Part shown: piece after piece, positions 17,428-27,254 of the stretch
How positions within the stretch are numbered: the first letter of the stretch is position 1
Layout: the number at the start of each line of letters is the position of its first letter
Origin: JAJVID01 sp963743425
GTDB lineage: Bacteria > Acidobacteriota > Blastocatellia > RBC074
NCBI GenBank assembly: GCA_963743425.1
Contig: CAVUPU010000009.1
Span: 806,001-870,000 of the forward strand
Direction: 5' to 3'
DNA length: 64,000 nucleotides
Position numbers and translations under genes: made by a program
Notes under the pieces: generated by a model
Database searches by the model: none
Told to the model about the DNA's origin: nothing
Seen by the model: only the letters and a program-made list of their open reading frames with translations

Positions 17428-18057
17428 ATGTTGACTACTGATTTCCAACAGGTCTTGTCTTCGCCCATTCTGGCTTACGAGGAAGGGCTTAATTTTTTCG
17501 AGGGGAAAGGCATGCTCAATGAAACTCTGCGCCAACTTGCCGAAGACCTGGAAAAGCACGGCATCGAGTACAACGTGATCGACGCGATTGCCTTGAATCA
17601 GCATGGCTATCAACGGTTCACAGTTGATATTGACCTTCTGCTTTCGAAAGAAGGGCTTGAGAAATTTCACGAAGAGTTGGTTGGTCGTGGTTACCGGCCC
17701 GCCTTTGAAGGAGCGCGTAAGAAGTTTCGTGCGACCGACAGAAACGTCCCAATAGAAATCATCACCACCGGCGAATATCCCGGCGATGGAAAGCCAAAAC
17801 CGATCAGCTTTCCTGATCCGAAAGAAAGTTGCGTAGTCATCAATGGCATCAACACCGTCACGCTTGAAATGTTGATCAACCTGAAGCTGGCTTCGGGAAT
17901 GACAGATCCGGGCAGGCTCAAAGACCTCGCCGATGTTCAGGAACTGATCAAGATCAAAGGACTCGAAGCAGATTTCGCCGAAAGATTGCATCCGTTCGTC
18001 CGCGAGAAGTTTCTTGAGTTGTATCGAGGCGTCGAACAATCCAGAGGTCATGAGTAA
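17428..18057 (+). CDS. Nucleotidyltransferase-fold protein (AbiEii/DUF6036-like)
   Basis: 209 aa from ATG 17428; TTG 17416 and ATG 17512 (with GGGGAAAGG upstream) are alternatives. Core: LRQLAEDLEKHGIEYNVIDAIAL, NQHGYQRFTVDIDLLLSKEGLEKFHEEL, IEIITTGEYPGDG and LEMLINLKLASG. The D-I-D pair (VDIDLL) fits the metal-binding Asp pair of minimal nucleotidyltransferases, although the G-S motif normally before it is replaced by DAIAL. Such proteins are often toxins or their relatives. It is in the same low-GC island as the two preceding genes but 115 bp away; 17301-17415 holds only a 22-codon ORF. Confidence 0.7.
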   Translation: MLTTDFQQVLSSPILAYEEGLNFFEGKGMLNETLRQLAEDLEKHGIEYNVIDAIALNQHGYQRFTVDIDLLLSKEGLEKFHEELVGRGYRPAFEGARKKFRATDRNVPIEIITTGEYPGDGKPKPISFPDPKESCVVINGINTVTLEMLINLKLASGMTDPGRLKDLADVQELIKIKGLEADFAERLHPFVREKFLELYRGVEQSRGHE

Positions 18058-18086
18058 AAGCCGCAATATCAGATCGGAGAAGACTG

Positions 18087-19532
18087 ATGAGACCCATACT
18101 ACGCTATTTAGCGTTATCGCTACTGACGTTGCCATCGCTCTCTTCCTCGCCACCGGTTACGGCGACAGAGATAAAAAATAAAGAAGAAGCCGTCGCTTCA
18201 ATCGAGAAGCGCAAGGCCGAAATGATCAAGCTCAGCGACCAGATATGGGCCTTCGCGGAGACCGCGCTGCGCGAACACAAGTCGTCGAAGGCGCTGGCCG
18301 ATTACGCCGAGCGGGAGGGCTTCAAAGTCGAGCGCGGCGTCGCGGGAATGCCGACGGCCTTCATTGCGACTTACGGGCAGGGGCGTCCCGTTATCGGCAT
18401 CCTGGGTGAATTCGACGCGCTGCCCGGCATCTCGCAGAAAGCCTCGCCGGTCAAGGAGCCGCTCGAAGCGGGCGCGCCGGGCCACGGCTGCGGTCACAAT
18501 CTGTTCGGCGTGGCGAGCCTGGGCGCGGCCATCGCGGTCAAAGAGTTGATAGCCGCGGGCAAAATCAAAGGGACGATTCGTTTTTACGGCACGCCCGCGG
18601 AAGAGTCGGTCTATGCCAAGGTCTACATGGCGCGCGACGGTTTATTCAAAGACCTGGATGTTTGCCTGGCGTGGCATCCGGCGAGTGAAACAAGGGCCGA
18701 CGTGGATAGCACGCAAGCCCTGGTCGATTTCATCGTCGAGTTCAAAGGCAGGACAGCGCATGCCGCGTTCGATCCGTGGAACGGTCGCAGCGCGGCGGAC
18801 GGCGTCGAAGCCTTCACGCACGGCGTCAACCTGCTGCGCGAACACATCAAACCGACGGCCCGCATCCATTACGTGGTCGTCAAAAGCGGCGACGTGCCGA
18901 ACGTCGTGCCCGAATACGCGAAGATCTGGTGCTGGGCCCGTGATTCCAAGCGCGCGGGTGTTGAACCGATCTTGCAGCGGTTGCGCGAGATCGCCGAAGG
19001 CGCCGGCCGCATCGCCGGAGTCGAATCGAAATTCACTGTCCAGACCGGCTGCTACGAGATACTGGTCAACCTGGCCGGCGCGAAGTTGCTGCAGCAGAAC
19101 CTGGAGTGGCTAGGCCCGATCAAATACACGGAACAGGAGCAGGAGTTCGCGCGGGCGATTCAACGCGCGACGGGGACGGAGCAGAAAGGGCTCAATGGCG
19201 GGATCAAACCGATGGAAAATCCCAAGCCCGATCCGCCCGGCGGCTCGACCGATGTCGGCGACGTGAGCTGGGTCGTCCCGACGCTGCATCTTTCGGTGAC
19301 GACCGCGCCCGAAAGCGCCTGGCACGCCTGGCCCGTTGTGGCTTGCGGCGGAATGTCCATCGGACACAAAGGAATGATCCATGCGGCGAAGACCCTTACG
19401 GCGACGATGGTGGATTTGTTCGAGGACGCCAAGTCGCGCGAGGCGATCCAGGCCGAGTTCAAAGAGAAGACCAGAAGCTTCGTCTACAAGCCTTATATTT
19501 CAAACGGGCCGCCGCCCGTGCCTAAACAATGA
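18087..19532 (+). CDS. Secreted M20D-family amidohydrolase/peptidase
   Basis: 481 aa with a signal peptide (1-27). Motifs of the M20D/AbgB group: GILGEFDALPGIS (about 107), GHGCGHNLFG (about 133-142, metal-binding His-Cys-His), FYGTPAEES (about 165-173, catalytic/metal Glu pair), a dimerisation domain with GRTAHAAFDPWNGRSA, and the closing HLSVTTAPESAWHAWPV and IGHKGMIHAA. The group removes acyl or aminoacyl groups from amino acids, for example p-aminobenzoyl-glutamate. Extracytoplasmic location is indicated by the signal. Likely scavenging function; exact substrate unknown. Confidence 0.88.
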   Translation: MRPILRYLALSLLTLPSLSSSPPVTATEIKNKEEAVASIEKRKAEMIKLSDQIWAFAETALREHKSSKALADYAEREGFKVERGVAGMPTAFIATYGQGRPVIGILGEFDALPGISQKASPVKEPLEAGAPGHGCGHNLFGVASLGAAIAVKELIAAGKIKGTIRFYGTPAEESVYAKVYMARDGLFKDLDVCLAWHPASETRADVDSTQALVDFIVEFKGRTAHAAFDPWNGRSAADGVEAFTHGVNLLREHIKPTARIHYVVVKSGDVPNVVPEYAKIWCWARDSKRAGVEPILQRLREIAEGAGRIAGVESKFTVQTGCYEILVNLAGAKLLQQNLEWLGPIKYTEQEQEFARAIQRATGTEQKGLNGGIKPMENPKPDPPGGSTDVGDVSWVVPTLHLSVTTAPESAWHAWPVVACGGMSIGHKGMIHAAKTLTATMVDLFEDAKSREAIQAEFKEKTRSFVYKPYISNGPPPVPKQ

Positions 19533-19582
19533 TTGGTCGCTGTCGTTTTGCGAGGCGAAAATTTATAAGCACAGGAGCATTC

Positions 19583-20612
19583 ATGTTTTTATTCCTCAGA
19601 TCATTATGGTCAAAACGGTCTCTGTTGTTTTGTGTCTTCTTTGTTCTGTACGATGTGGCTTTGTCGCAGACTTCAGGCGTATCGACTGGCGCTGCGCTAA
19701 GCTCGGAAGGCGCTATGGATGGTGTGAATCTGCGACGCACGGGAGTTTATAAGGCAAAAGGAGTTCATCAGGTTAAAGGGTTATTGTGGAAGTCACCCAA
19801 GCTATTTGAAATCAATTATGACGCCGCCATGACCATGAACTTCGATCGCTCATTAGGGACAGTAGCGGACCTTGGTTTTTCTGAGCCGGTTCTCGGAAAT
19901 GGAATGATCTACTTTCAACTATGCGTCAGTCTGAAGCAGAACTTCATTATCGCCCTCGACGCTAAGAGCGGGCACGGTGTGTGGAAGTTTGAATCGAAAG
20001 AGGCTCTCTCAGCGCCCGCAGTCGCAGGTGACACGATCTTTGTAGTCGGTGACGGGAATATCTACGCGCTCGATGCTGTTGGGGGTAAGGAACAGTGGAG
20101 ATTCAACAGCAAAGGCCAGCAATGGCATGTTTATTCCGCTCCCGCAGTCACTGATGGCGCGGTTTATTTCACCAGTCCGATGTCTCGATTCAAAGACAGG
20201 CCAACAGAAGTGGATGTCGCAAGTCGGCGGTAAAGCCCGATTGGTCTTTCCCGTCACTTCAGTTAGAGTCGGAACCTCGCTCGCTTTCTACGATAACATC
20301 ATCTACTTTGCCGGTACGGAGAAGGGAAGTGACCATCTTTTTGCTATTGACGCTCAAACCGGACAGCAAATATGGAAGTCCAAAGTTGAAGGGCCTTGTC
20401 GCTCTCCAATACTCGCGGGGGGCTTAGTCTATCTGGGAAGCTTTGGAAACTTTTATGCGATTGACGCAAAAAGCGGGACTGAAAAATGGTCATTGATGAC
20501 AAAGAGCGACGTCAAAGGCAAGAAAGTCTCCAATGTCGCTTCTTCGCCTGCTGTCGATGATGCCACAGTTTATTTCGTAACTGATGAAGGCTTCTTCTAT
20601 GCCGTGAACTAA
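19583..20612 (+). pseudogene. Secreted PQQ-like propeller, one frameshift
   Basis: ATG 19583 follows AGGAG. Signal peptide: FLFLRSLWSKRSLLFCVFFVLYDVALSQ. Blade motifs ALDAKSGHGVWKF, ALDAVGGKEQWRF, then a frame change near 20176-20190 and, in the new frame, CLDSKTGQQKWMSQ, AIDAQTGQQIWKS, AIDAKSGTEKWSL. The two halves join into a single 6-7-blade propeller of about 340 aa. The DNA is about 45% GC, lower than around it. A single lost base, by mutation or by sequencing error, explains the break. Confidence 0.75.
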
Positions 20613-20627
20613 AACTTTTCGATAAGG

Positions 20628-21935
20628 ATGAAGATTCTCTATATCACAGCGGGAGCCGCTGGAATGTATTGCGGCAGTTGTTTGCGCGACAACGCGCTCG
20701 GCGCCGAATTGATCAGGCAGGGGCACGATGTCACGCTGCTGCCGCTTTACACGCCGACGCTGACCGACGAGCCGAATGTCAGCAGCGGGAAGACTTTCTT
20801 CGGCGGCATCAGCGTCTACCTCGAACAGCGTTCGCCCTTCTTCCGCCACACCCCGCGCTGGCTGGACAAAATCTGGGATTCACAACTCGCGCTCAAGGCC
20901 GCGTCGAAGCGGTCAATCGCGGTTGACCCGGATTCGCTCAGCGAGTTGACGATCTCGATCCTCAAAGGCGAGCGCGGAAATCAGGGCAAGGAGATCGGCA
21001 AGCTGGTGGATTGGCTGAAGACCCAGCCGGCGCCGGACGTGGTCGATATGCAGAATTCGATGTTGATAGGATTGGCCCGCCCAGTCAAGGAGGCCACGCG
21101 CAGCCCGATATGCTGTACGCTCCAGGGCGAAGACCTGTTCCTGGACGGAATGCGCGAGCCTTATCACAGTCAGGCGCTTGAATTGATTCATGAGCATGCG
21201 AAATATGTCGACGCCTTCATTGCGGTCAGCGACTATTACGCCGGCCACATGGCCGGTTATCTGGGCATCCCGCGCGAGAAAATTCACGTTGTCCCGCTCG
21301 GCATCAATCTGAAAGATTACGAGTCTATGAGCGCGCCGCTCCGCCCGCGCGAAAACGGCAATTTCACCGTCGGCTATTTCGCGCGCGTCGCGCCGGAGAA
21401 AGGCTTGCGCGAATTGGCTGAAGCCTATCGCCTGCTGCGGAAGCGCGATGATTTCCCGCCGGCGCGTCTTGAAGTCGCGGGCTATCTCGCGCCCGAACAC
21501 CGAGGCTATCTGCGCGAAGTCGAACGTGAGATGAGCGAGTGGGGACTGGCCGGCGAGTTCCATTATCACGGCGCTTTGGAGCGCGAGGCCAAGCTGCGTT
21601 TCTTCCAGAACATCGACGCGCTCTCGGTCCCGGCGACTTACGCCGAGGCGAAGGGATTGTCGGTGATCGAGGCCATGGCCAGCGGCGTGCCGGTCGTGCA
21701 GCCGCGCCGCGGATCGTTTTCGGAAATGGTTGAACGCGCGGGCGGCGGCCTGTTGTGCGAGCCGAACGATGCGGCGAGCCTGGCCGAAGCGATCTACTCG
21801 CTCTGGAAGAATCCCGAACTGGCGAACGACCTTGCGAAGCGGGGCGTGGCCGGAGTTCGCGAGCATTACTCCGTCAGCCGGATGGCTTCGCGCGCGCTCG
21901 AGGTTTATGCTAGCCTTACTGCCTCGTCATCGTGA
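20628..21935 (+). CDS. Glycosyltransferase family 4
   Basis: 435 aa, GT-B fold. N-terminus MKILYITAGAAGMYCGSCLRDNALGAEL is the glycine-rich loop region of the acceptor domain. The donor domain starts near 240 (TVGYFARVAPEKGLRELAEAYRLL) and contains EAKGLSVIEAMASGVPVVQP (about 342-361) with the family E-x7-E nucleotide-sugar motif. The enzyme transfers a sugar from a nucleotide donor, retaining the anomeric configuration. It stands alone; no polysaccharide cluster is adjacent, so the acceptor cannot be told. Confidence 0.88.
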   Translation: MKILYITAGAAGMYCGSCLRDNALGAELIRQGHDVTLLPLYTPTLTDEPNVSSGKTFFGGISVYLEQRSPFFRHTPRWLDKIWDSQLALKAASKRSIAVDPDSLSELTISILKGERGNQGKEIGKLVDWLKTQPAPDVVDMQNSMLIGLARPVKEATRSPICCTLQGEDLFLDGMREPYHSQALELIHEHAKYVDAFIAVSDYYAGHMAGYLGIPREKIHVVPLGINLKDYESMSAPLRPRENGNFTVGYFARVAPEKGLRELAEAYRLLRKRDDFPPARLEVAGYLAPEHRGYLREVEREMSEWGLAGEFHYHGALEREAKLRFFQNIDALSVPATYAEAKGLSVIEAMASGVPVVQPRRGSFSEMVERAGGGLLCEPNDAASLAEAIYSLWKNPELANDLAKRGVAGVREHYSVSRMASRALEVYASLTASSS

Positions 21936-21995
21936 AGTTCTCGACTGTCCGGCTTAATCACAACATTTCGTGGTTGATTTTCCGTAGGAGAAAAC

Positions 21996-22991
21996 ATGCG
22001 TTTGAAACCCAGGTTGCGACAATGCTACTCAATTACGCTGGCGTTGATCTTGATATCGCTCTCGACTTTGGGCGTGGTTGCTGAAACGCATCGCTTCACG
22101 CCGAAGATCGGCTATCCGACCTTCGCCAAACGCGAGCCGGTATTGCGAATCAAGCCCGGCGACATCGTCGAGACCAATACGCTGTGGGGCGACTGGTACG
22201 AGCGGGCGGGCGGCGCGTGGCCCGGCGAGGTCGGGCCGTTTTATATCGAAGGCGCGACCCCCAACGACACGCTCGTCGTCAAAATCCTGAAGCTGCGCCC
22301 GAATCGCGATACGGCTGTTTCGACCCATTCTCCCGGCTTCAGCGCGCTCGCCACTGACCGTCGCACGCCGATGCTCAACGATCCCATCCCGGCCAAACGC
22401 TTCATCTGGAAACTCGATCGCGAGCGCAACGTCGGCATACTCGACCTTCCGAACAGCAGGATGAAGCGCATAGAGGCCGAGTTGAAGCCGATGCTCGGAC
22501 GCGTTGCCGTTGCGCCGCAGGGCGAAGAGGCCTGGGGAGGGCTCTGGCCGGGCGATTTCGGCGGCAATATGGACGCGTCCGACGTTTGCGAGGGCGCGAC
22601 CGTTTATCTGCCGGTCTTTCACGAGGGCGCGCTCTTCTATTTCGGCGACGGTCACGCGCTGCAAGGCGACGGCGAGGTCTGCGGCTCCGGACTCGAAACG
22701 AGCATGGACGTGACGTTTCAATTCGACCTGATCAAGGGCAAGCGGATTCGCTGGCCGCGCATCGAGAACGGCGAATACATAATGGCGACGGGCAGCGTCC
22801 GCCCGTTGATGGACGCCTTCCGCATCGCGCAGATAGAATTGATCGACTGGCTGGTGAACGATTACGGCTTCGAAAAATGGGAAGCTTTCCAGGTCGTTTC
22901 GCAGGTCGGCGAGACGCGCGTCGCCAACGCCGTGGACCCGAACTACACCATCGTCGCCAAATTTCCGAAGAAGTATTTGCCGAAGAATTAG
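21996..22991 (+). CDS. Secreted acetamidase/formamidase family protein
   Basis: 331 aa, signal peptide 1-29. FmdA/AmdA features: LRIKPGDIVETNT, GPFYIEGATPNDTLVVKIL, WGGLWPGDFGGNMDASDVCEGATVYLPVFHEGALFYFGDGHALQGDGEVCGSGLETSMDV (the conserved metal-binding core near 185-245), and VVSQVGETRVANAVDPNYTIVAKFP. The family hydrolyses short amides to ammonia and a carboxylate. The upstream gap (21967-21983) has an orphan half of the P2 palindrome, and the stop codon's last base begins the next palindrome. Confidence 0.88.
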   Translation: MRLKPRLRQCYSITLALILISLSTLGVVAETHRFTPKIGYPTFAKREPVLRIKPGDIVETNTLWGDWYERAGGAWPGEVGPFYIEGATPNDTLVVKILKLRPNRDTAVSTHSPGFSALATDRRTPMLNDPIPAKRFIWKLDRERNVGILDLPNSRMKRIEAELKPMLGRVAVAPQGEEAWGGLWPGDFGGNMDASDVCEGATVYLPVFHEGALFYFGDGHALQGDGEVCGSGLETSMDVTFQFDLIKGKRIRWPRIENGEYIMATGSVRPLMDAFRIAQIELIDWLVNDYGFEKWEAFQVVSQVGETRVANAVDPNYTIVAKFPKKYLPKN

Positions 22992-23061
22992 GGGAGTGGG
23001 GAGTGGGGAATGGGGAATAGGAAATAGGTTCCTTATTCCCCATTCCCCACTCCCCACTCCC
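22991..23061. repeat. Palindrome of G/T-rich 7-base units
   Basis: The left arm, GGGGAGTGGGGAGTGGGGAA and onward, pairs with the right arm ending ATTCCCCACTCCCCACTCCC with a loop of about 5-9 bases. The arms are themselves tandem repeats (GGGGAGT/GGGGAAT). It starts on the last base of the amidase stop codon and ends one base before the ATPase ATG. Confidence 0.9.
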
Positions 23062-23062
23062 A

Positions 23063-23755
23063 ATGTTCTTCAAAGGAGACCATAAACAGTTGCTCGAACT
23101 CGCCAACCTGACCAAAGAATACGCGACGCCGCGAGGCCCGCTGCCGATCCTTTCCGACATCAATCTGACATTCCAACGCGGCGACGCCGTGGCGATTATG
23201 GGCCCGTCGGGCAGCGGCAAAAGCACGCTGCTCTATGTCGTCGGCGCGTTGGAGCCGCCGACTTCGGGAACAGTCACGCTGGACAAGCAGAACCCCTTCG
23301 AGTTGAGCGAGCCGGCGATGGCCGCGTTCCGCAACCAGAAAGTCGGCTTTGTCTTTCAGGATCACTGTTTGTTGCCGCAATGCTCCGTGCTCGAAAACGT
23401 GTTGGCGCCGACGCTCGTAGGCGGCGCGAACGGCGACTGCGTCGAGCGCGCCAGAAAACTGCTGGCGCAGGTCGGATTGTCCGAACGCCTGGATCATCGC
23501 CCGGCCCAATTGTCGGGCGGCGAAAAACAGCGTGTAGCCATCGCCCGCGCTCTGATCCGTGAACCGCTGCTGTTGCTGTGCGACGAGCCGACGGGCAACC
23601 TCGACCGCAATTCGGCTGAGAACGTCGCGTCTCTGCTCATCGATCTGCACGAACAGCGGCAAACGATCCTGATCGTGGTCACGCACAGCGCGGAACTAGC
23701 CGCGAAATTTGGCGCCCGCTTCGAACTGATCGAACGACGACTCAAACAGTTGTGA
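23063..23755 (+). CDS. ABC transporter ATPase (LolD/MacB-type)
   Basis: 230 aa. Walker A GPSGSGKST (about 49-57), Q-loop GFVFQDH, signature LSGGEKQRVAIARAL (about 150), Walker B LLLLCDEPTGNLD (about 170), H-loop VTHS. The sequence DEPTGNLD and length are typical of the LolD/MacB/FtsE class that powers MacB-like mechanotransmission. ATG 23063 has no ribosome-binding site since it abuts a palindrome; TTG 23090, preceded at 11 bases by AAAGGAG, is a plausible real start. The partner permease starts 99 bp downstream, separated by a P1 palindrome. Confidence 0.92.
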   Translation: MFFKGDHKQLLELANLTKEYATPRGPLPILSDINLTFQRGDAVAIMGPSGSGKSTLLYVVGALEPPTSGTVTLDKQNPFELSEPAMAAFRNQKVGFVFQDHCLLPQCSVLENVLAPTLVGGANGDCVERARKLLAQVGLSERLDHRPAQLSGGEKQRVAIARALIREPLLLLCDEPTGNLDRNSAENVASLLIDLHEQRQTILIVVTHSAELAAKFGARFELIERRLKQL

Positions 23756-23757
23756 TG

Positions 23758-23841
23758 ATCAGTACCGCGAGCGGTAGCGAGCGTGGCTCTCATAATTGAC
23801 CGACTCAAGAGGCCACGCTCGCTACCGCTCGCGGTACTGAT
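23758..23841. repeat. Palindrome, family P1 (copy 2)
   Basis: Arms ATCAGTACCGCGAGCGGTAG and complement, loop CTCATAATTGACCGACTC-like. It separates the ATPase and permease genes of one ABC transporter, so it probably lies within a transcript. Confidence 0.92.
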
Positions 23842-23854
23842 TCAATTGATCAAG

Positions 23855-26800
23855 ATGAATGCATTAACGCTGGTCAAAAACAATCTCACTCATTACTGGC
23901 GCACGAACCTCGCGGTCATCCTCGGCGTGGCGACCGCCGTGGCCGTGCTGGCGGGCGCGTTGCTTGTGGGCGATTCGGTGCGGGCGAGCTTGCGCGATCT
24001 GGCGCTGGCTCGATTGGGCAATACCGATTTCATCATCACGGCGCAAGGATTTTTCCGCGAGCGACTGGCCGGCGACCTGCAATCGCACGATCAGTTCGCG
24101 GCGAATTTCAACGGCGCGTGTCCGATCATAGCGCTCGAAGCCGTGGTCACGCGTGACGAAAATAACGCGCGAGCCGGCGGCGTGCAGATTTACGGCGTTG
24201 ACGACCGCTTCTGGAAATTTCACGGGGCGAACACGCAAACGCCCGAAGGCAATGACGTGTTGATCAGCCAGGCTCTGGCGCAGGAACTGGGCGCAAAACA
24301 GGGCGACACTCTAGTCTTGCGGATTGAAAAACCCTCGGCGATTCCCGCCGAATCATTGCACGGGCGCAAAGACGATCTGGGACACACGGTCCGACTGACG
24401 ATGCGCGAGGTTCTGCCTGCCGCCTCGCACGGCGCATTTTCGCTGCGGCCGCAGCAAGGCGCCGTGCGCGCCGTCTTTGTCGAACTGAAGAAATTGCAAA
24501 AGAACCTCGAGCAGGACGGCAAAGCGAATGTGATTCTGCTTGGGGCGAAGAGCGTCGGCGACCAATCGGCGCGACTGGTCGAGCAAATTCTGAAAGACAA
24601 ATACTCGCTGACTGATCTTGGACTGAAGATCCGCGAGATTGAACAGCAACAGACAATTTCGCTCGAAAGCGACGGCGCTGTGATCAACGACACGTTGGCC
24701 GATGCGGTTTACCGGGCGCCGAGTACTCTGGGTCTCAAGACAACGCCCGTTTTGACCTATCTCGCAAACACGATTCGTCTCGGCGCCCGTGAAATTCCTT
24801 ACTCGCTGATTACCGCGATTGATCGGCAGAGTATGCCTGCTCTTGCCGGCGCTCAAGGTTCGTCTTTCATCGTTCTCAACGATTGGGCGGCTGAAGACCT
24901 CGGCGCAAAGGTAAATGACGAAGTCGAATTCGATTATTACCTCTGGGAGCAGGAAGGGCGACTGGTTACGAAAACGGCTAGGCTTCGCGTGGCGGCCATC
25001 GCGCCGATGCAGGGCGTCGCGGATGATCGCAATCTGGCGCCGGATTACCCAGGCATTACCGACACGGACAGTCTGGCGGATTGGAACCCGCCGTTCCCGA
25101 TCGATCTGAATCGTATTCGACCGAAAGACGAGGATTACTGGCGGCGCTATCGCACGACTCCGAAAGCCTTCATCCCGATTTACACCGGGCAAAAACTCTG
25201 GGGATCGCGTTACGGCAAGCTGACTTCGATGCGGTTCACTCCCAAAGATCCGAGTGATCTGCAGGGAACGCGTGACGCGGTTGAAAGACAACTGCGGGCC
25301 GCGCTCGATCCGATTCAAATGGGGTTGGCGATTCAGCCGGTCAAGGAACAAAGCCTGCAAGCCTCGCGCGGCGCGACTGACTTCGGCGAATACTTCACCT
25401 ACTTCAGTTTCTTTCTGGTCGTCTCGGCGTTGTTGCTGACGGCGCTCTTTTTCAAGCTCGGCGTCGAGCAGCGGCTGCGCGAGATCGGGCTGCTGAGCGC
25501 CATCGGGTTTTCTACAAAACAGGTCCGCTCGCTGTTTTTGCGCGAAGGCCTGGCGCTCGCGGCGCTCGGTAGCGTCGCCGGTTTAATCGGCGCAGTCGCT
25601 TACGGCGCGCTGATGATGTTCGGATTGCGCACCTGGTGGGTCGGAGCGGTTGGCACGACGCTGCTCGAACTGCGCGTCACATCGCAGTCATTGTTGATCG
25701 GGGCGCTGTCGGGAATCGTGACCGCGCTCGTCTGCGTCTGGTGGACGCTGAGGTCGTTGCGGGAGTCGTCGCCGCGAAGCCTGTTGACCGGATCAATCGA
25801 AAATGTTCGTAGTTTGAGTGTTCGTAGTTCCGGCTTCAGCCGGTTGTTTCACTTCCGCAAGTTTCCGCCTAAAGGCGGTACTACGAACGCGATCATCTTT
25901 GGCGCGCTGGGAATTGCGTTGTTGATCGCCGCCGCGCTGAAGCTGATCGGGCAGGTCGGAGGGTTTTTCGGGGCGGGAACGTCGCTGCTCATCGCCATTC
26001 TGTTCTTCTGGTCGTCGTGGCTGCGTTCGGACAAGAAGCGGACGATTCAAGGACATGGCGCGTGGCCCGTGGCGAGGATGGGTTTTCGCAGCGCCACGAC
26101 GCGGCCCGGTCGCAGCGTGCTCTGCATTGCGTTGATCGCCTCGGCGGCCTTCATCATCGTTTCGGTTGACGCTTTTCGGCGGGACGGCCGCGCGGCTGCG
26201 CTCGACAGAAATTCGGGCAACGGCGGTTATCCGCTGATGGCCGAATCGCTGCTGCCGATCATTCACGATCCGAACAGCGGACAGGGCAGGGAAGAACTGA
26301 ACCTCAACGATGACAAGCTGGCCGGCGTGAAGCTCACGCGGTTCCGGCTACGCCCGGGCGACGACGCCAGTTGTTTGAACCTTTACCAGCCGCGCAACCC
26401 GCGAATACTCGGCGCGCCCGACGGCTTCATCGGCGAATCGAGGTTCGAATTTCAATCATCGCTGGCGAAGTCCGCCGAAGAGAAGGCCAACCCGTGGGTC
26501 CTGCTCAATGCGAATTTGGGCGCCGACGTTGTTCCGGTAGCCGCCGACGCCAATTCGCTGACTTACGTTTTGCATCTGAAGCTGGGAGATGAATTGACGG
26601 TCAACGCCGGTAACGGCGCGCCAGTCAGGCTCCGCATGGTCGCCGCGCTCGCTGACAGCGTCTTCCAGGGCGAGTTGCTGATGTCGGAGACGAACTTCAA
26701 GAAACTGTTTCCCGATCAGGAAGGTTATCGCTTCTTCCTGATCGACGGCGCGCAGGAGAAATCCCCAGAGGTCGCCGCCGCGCTCGAAGACAAACTTTCC

Positions 26801-27244
26801 GATTTCGGTTTCGACGCGATTGGAACTGAAGAGAAGCTCGCCGGATTTCATCAGGTCGAGAACACCTACCTCTCGACGTTTCAAACGCTGGGCGGGCTTG
26901 GATTGCTGCTGGGCACGCTCGGTCTGGCCACTGTCTTGTTGCGCAACGTGCTGGAGCGTAGGCGCGAGCTGGCGCTGATGCGCGCAGTGGGATATCGACC
27001 GTCGCATTTGTCGCTGATGGTGATTGCTGAAAACGCTCTGCTGCTGGGCTGCGGATTGTTGACCGGAGTTTTATGCGCGCTGCTCGCCATCATTCCGGCG
27101 CTCGTTGCGCGCGGCGGGCGATTGTCAGCGGTGTCGCTTGGGCTGTTGCTGCTGGCCGTGTTGTTGACGGGATTGGCGGCGTCGCTGGTCGCTGTCAGGG
27201 CGGCGGTCCGTTCGCCGTTGCTTCCGGCGCTGCGAACGGAATAA
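23855..27244 (+). CDS. FtsX-like ABC permease (1129 aa)
   Basis: Start at ATG 23855 (MNALTLVKNNLTHYWRTNLAV); the longer frame starts inside the palindrome. Order: TM helix (AVILGVATAVAVLAGALLVG), periplasmic MacB-like core (about 50-520), FtsX helices (YFSFFLVVSALLLTALFFKLGVEQRLREIGLLSAIGFS, and onward), a middle region with extra helices, a second periplasmic domain (about 770-1000), and a final FtsX set (GLGLLLGTLGLATVLLRNVLERRRELALMRAVGY). It works with the upstream ATPase; likely an exporter or lipoprotein-release type machine. A palindrome at 25803-25888 is translated in frame as a cytoplasmic stretch (see that entry). Confidence 0.9.
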   Translation: MNALTLVKNNLTHYWRTNLAVILGVATAVAVLAGALLVGDSVRASLRDLALARLGNTDFIITAQGFFRERLAGDLQSHDQFAANFNGACPIIALEAVVTRDENNARAGGVQIYGVDDRFWKFHGANTQTPEGNDVLISQALAQELGAKQGDTLVLRIEKPSAIPAESLHGRKDDLGHTVRLTMREVLPAASHGAFSLRPQQGAVRAVFVELKKLQKNLEQDGKANVILLGAKSVGDQSARLVEQILKDKYSLTDLGLKIREIEQQQTISLESDGAVINDTLADAVYRAPSTLGLKTTPVLTYLANTIRLGAREIPYSLITAIDRQSMPALAGAQGSSFIVLNDWAAEDLGAKVNDEVEFDYYLWEQEGRLVTKTARLRVAAIAPMQGVADDRNLAPDYPGITDTDSLADWNPPFPIDLNRIRPKDEDYWRRYRTTPKAFIPIYTGQKLWGSRYGKLTSMRFTPKDPSDLQGTRDAVERQLRAALDPIQMGLAIQPVKEQSLQASRGATDFGEYFTYFSFFLVVSALLLTALFFKLGVEQRLREIGLLSAIGFSTKQVRSLFLREGLALAALGSVAGLIGAVAYGALMMFGLRTWWVGAVGTTLLELRVTSQSLLIGALSGIVTALVCVWWTLRSLRESSPRSLLTGSIENVRSLSVRSSGFSRLFHFRKFPPKGGTTNAIIFGALGIALLIAAALKLIGQVGGFFGAGTSLLIAILFFWSSWLRSDKKRTIQGHGAWPVARMGFRSATTRPGRSVLCIALIASAAFIIVSVDAFRRDGRAAALDRNSGNGGYPLMAESLLPIIHDPNSGQGREELNLNDDKLAGVKLTRFRLRPGDDASCLNLYQPRNPRILGAPDGFIGESRFEFQSSLAKSAEEKANPWVLLNANLGADVVPVAADANSLTYVLHLKLGDELTVNAGNGAPVRLRMVAALADSVFQGELLMSETNFKKLFPDQEGYRFFLIDGAQEKSPEVAAALEDKLSDFGFDAIGTEEKLAGFHQVENTYLSTFQTLGGLGLLLGTLGLATVLLRNVLERRRELALMRAVGYRPSHLSLMVIAENALLLGCGLLTGVLCALLAIIPALVARGGRLSAVSLGLLLLAVLLTGLAASLVAVRAAVRSPLLPALRTE
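25803..25888. repeat. Palindrome inserted in frame inside the permease gene
   Basis: GTTCGTAGTTCCGGCTTCAG near 25820 pairs with the complement of CCGCCTAAAGGCGGTACTAC at about 25865-25886. An extra direct copy of TGTTCGTAGT precedes it. The arms resemble the intergenic repeat at 12758-12840. It encodes VRSLSVRSSGFSRLFHF and following residues, an arginine-rich stretch between transmembrane segments that has no FtsX-family character. The reading frame is not interrupted. Confidence 0.8.
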
Positions 27245-27254
27245 CTGTTGCTGT

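Noticed and set aside
22029..23063. Long minus-strand ORF (344 aa) opposite the acetamidase gene
   Set aside because: Shadow of a clear acetamidase/formamidase gene; it is Arg/Ala-rich and lacks motifs.
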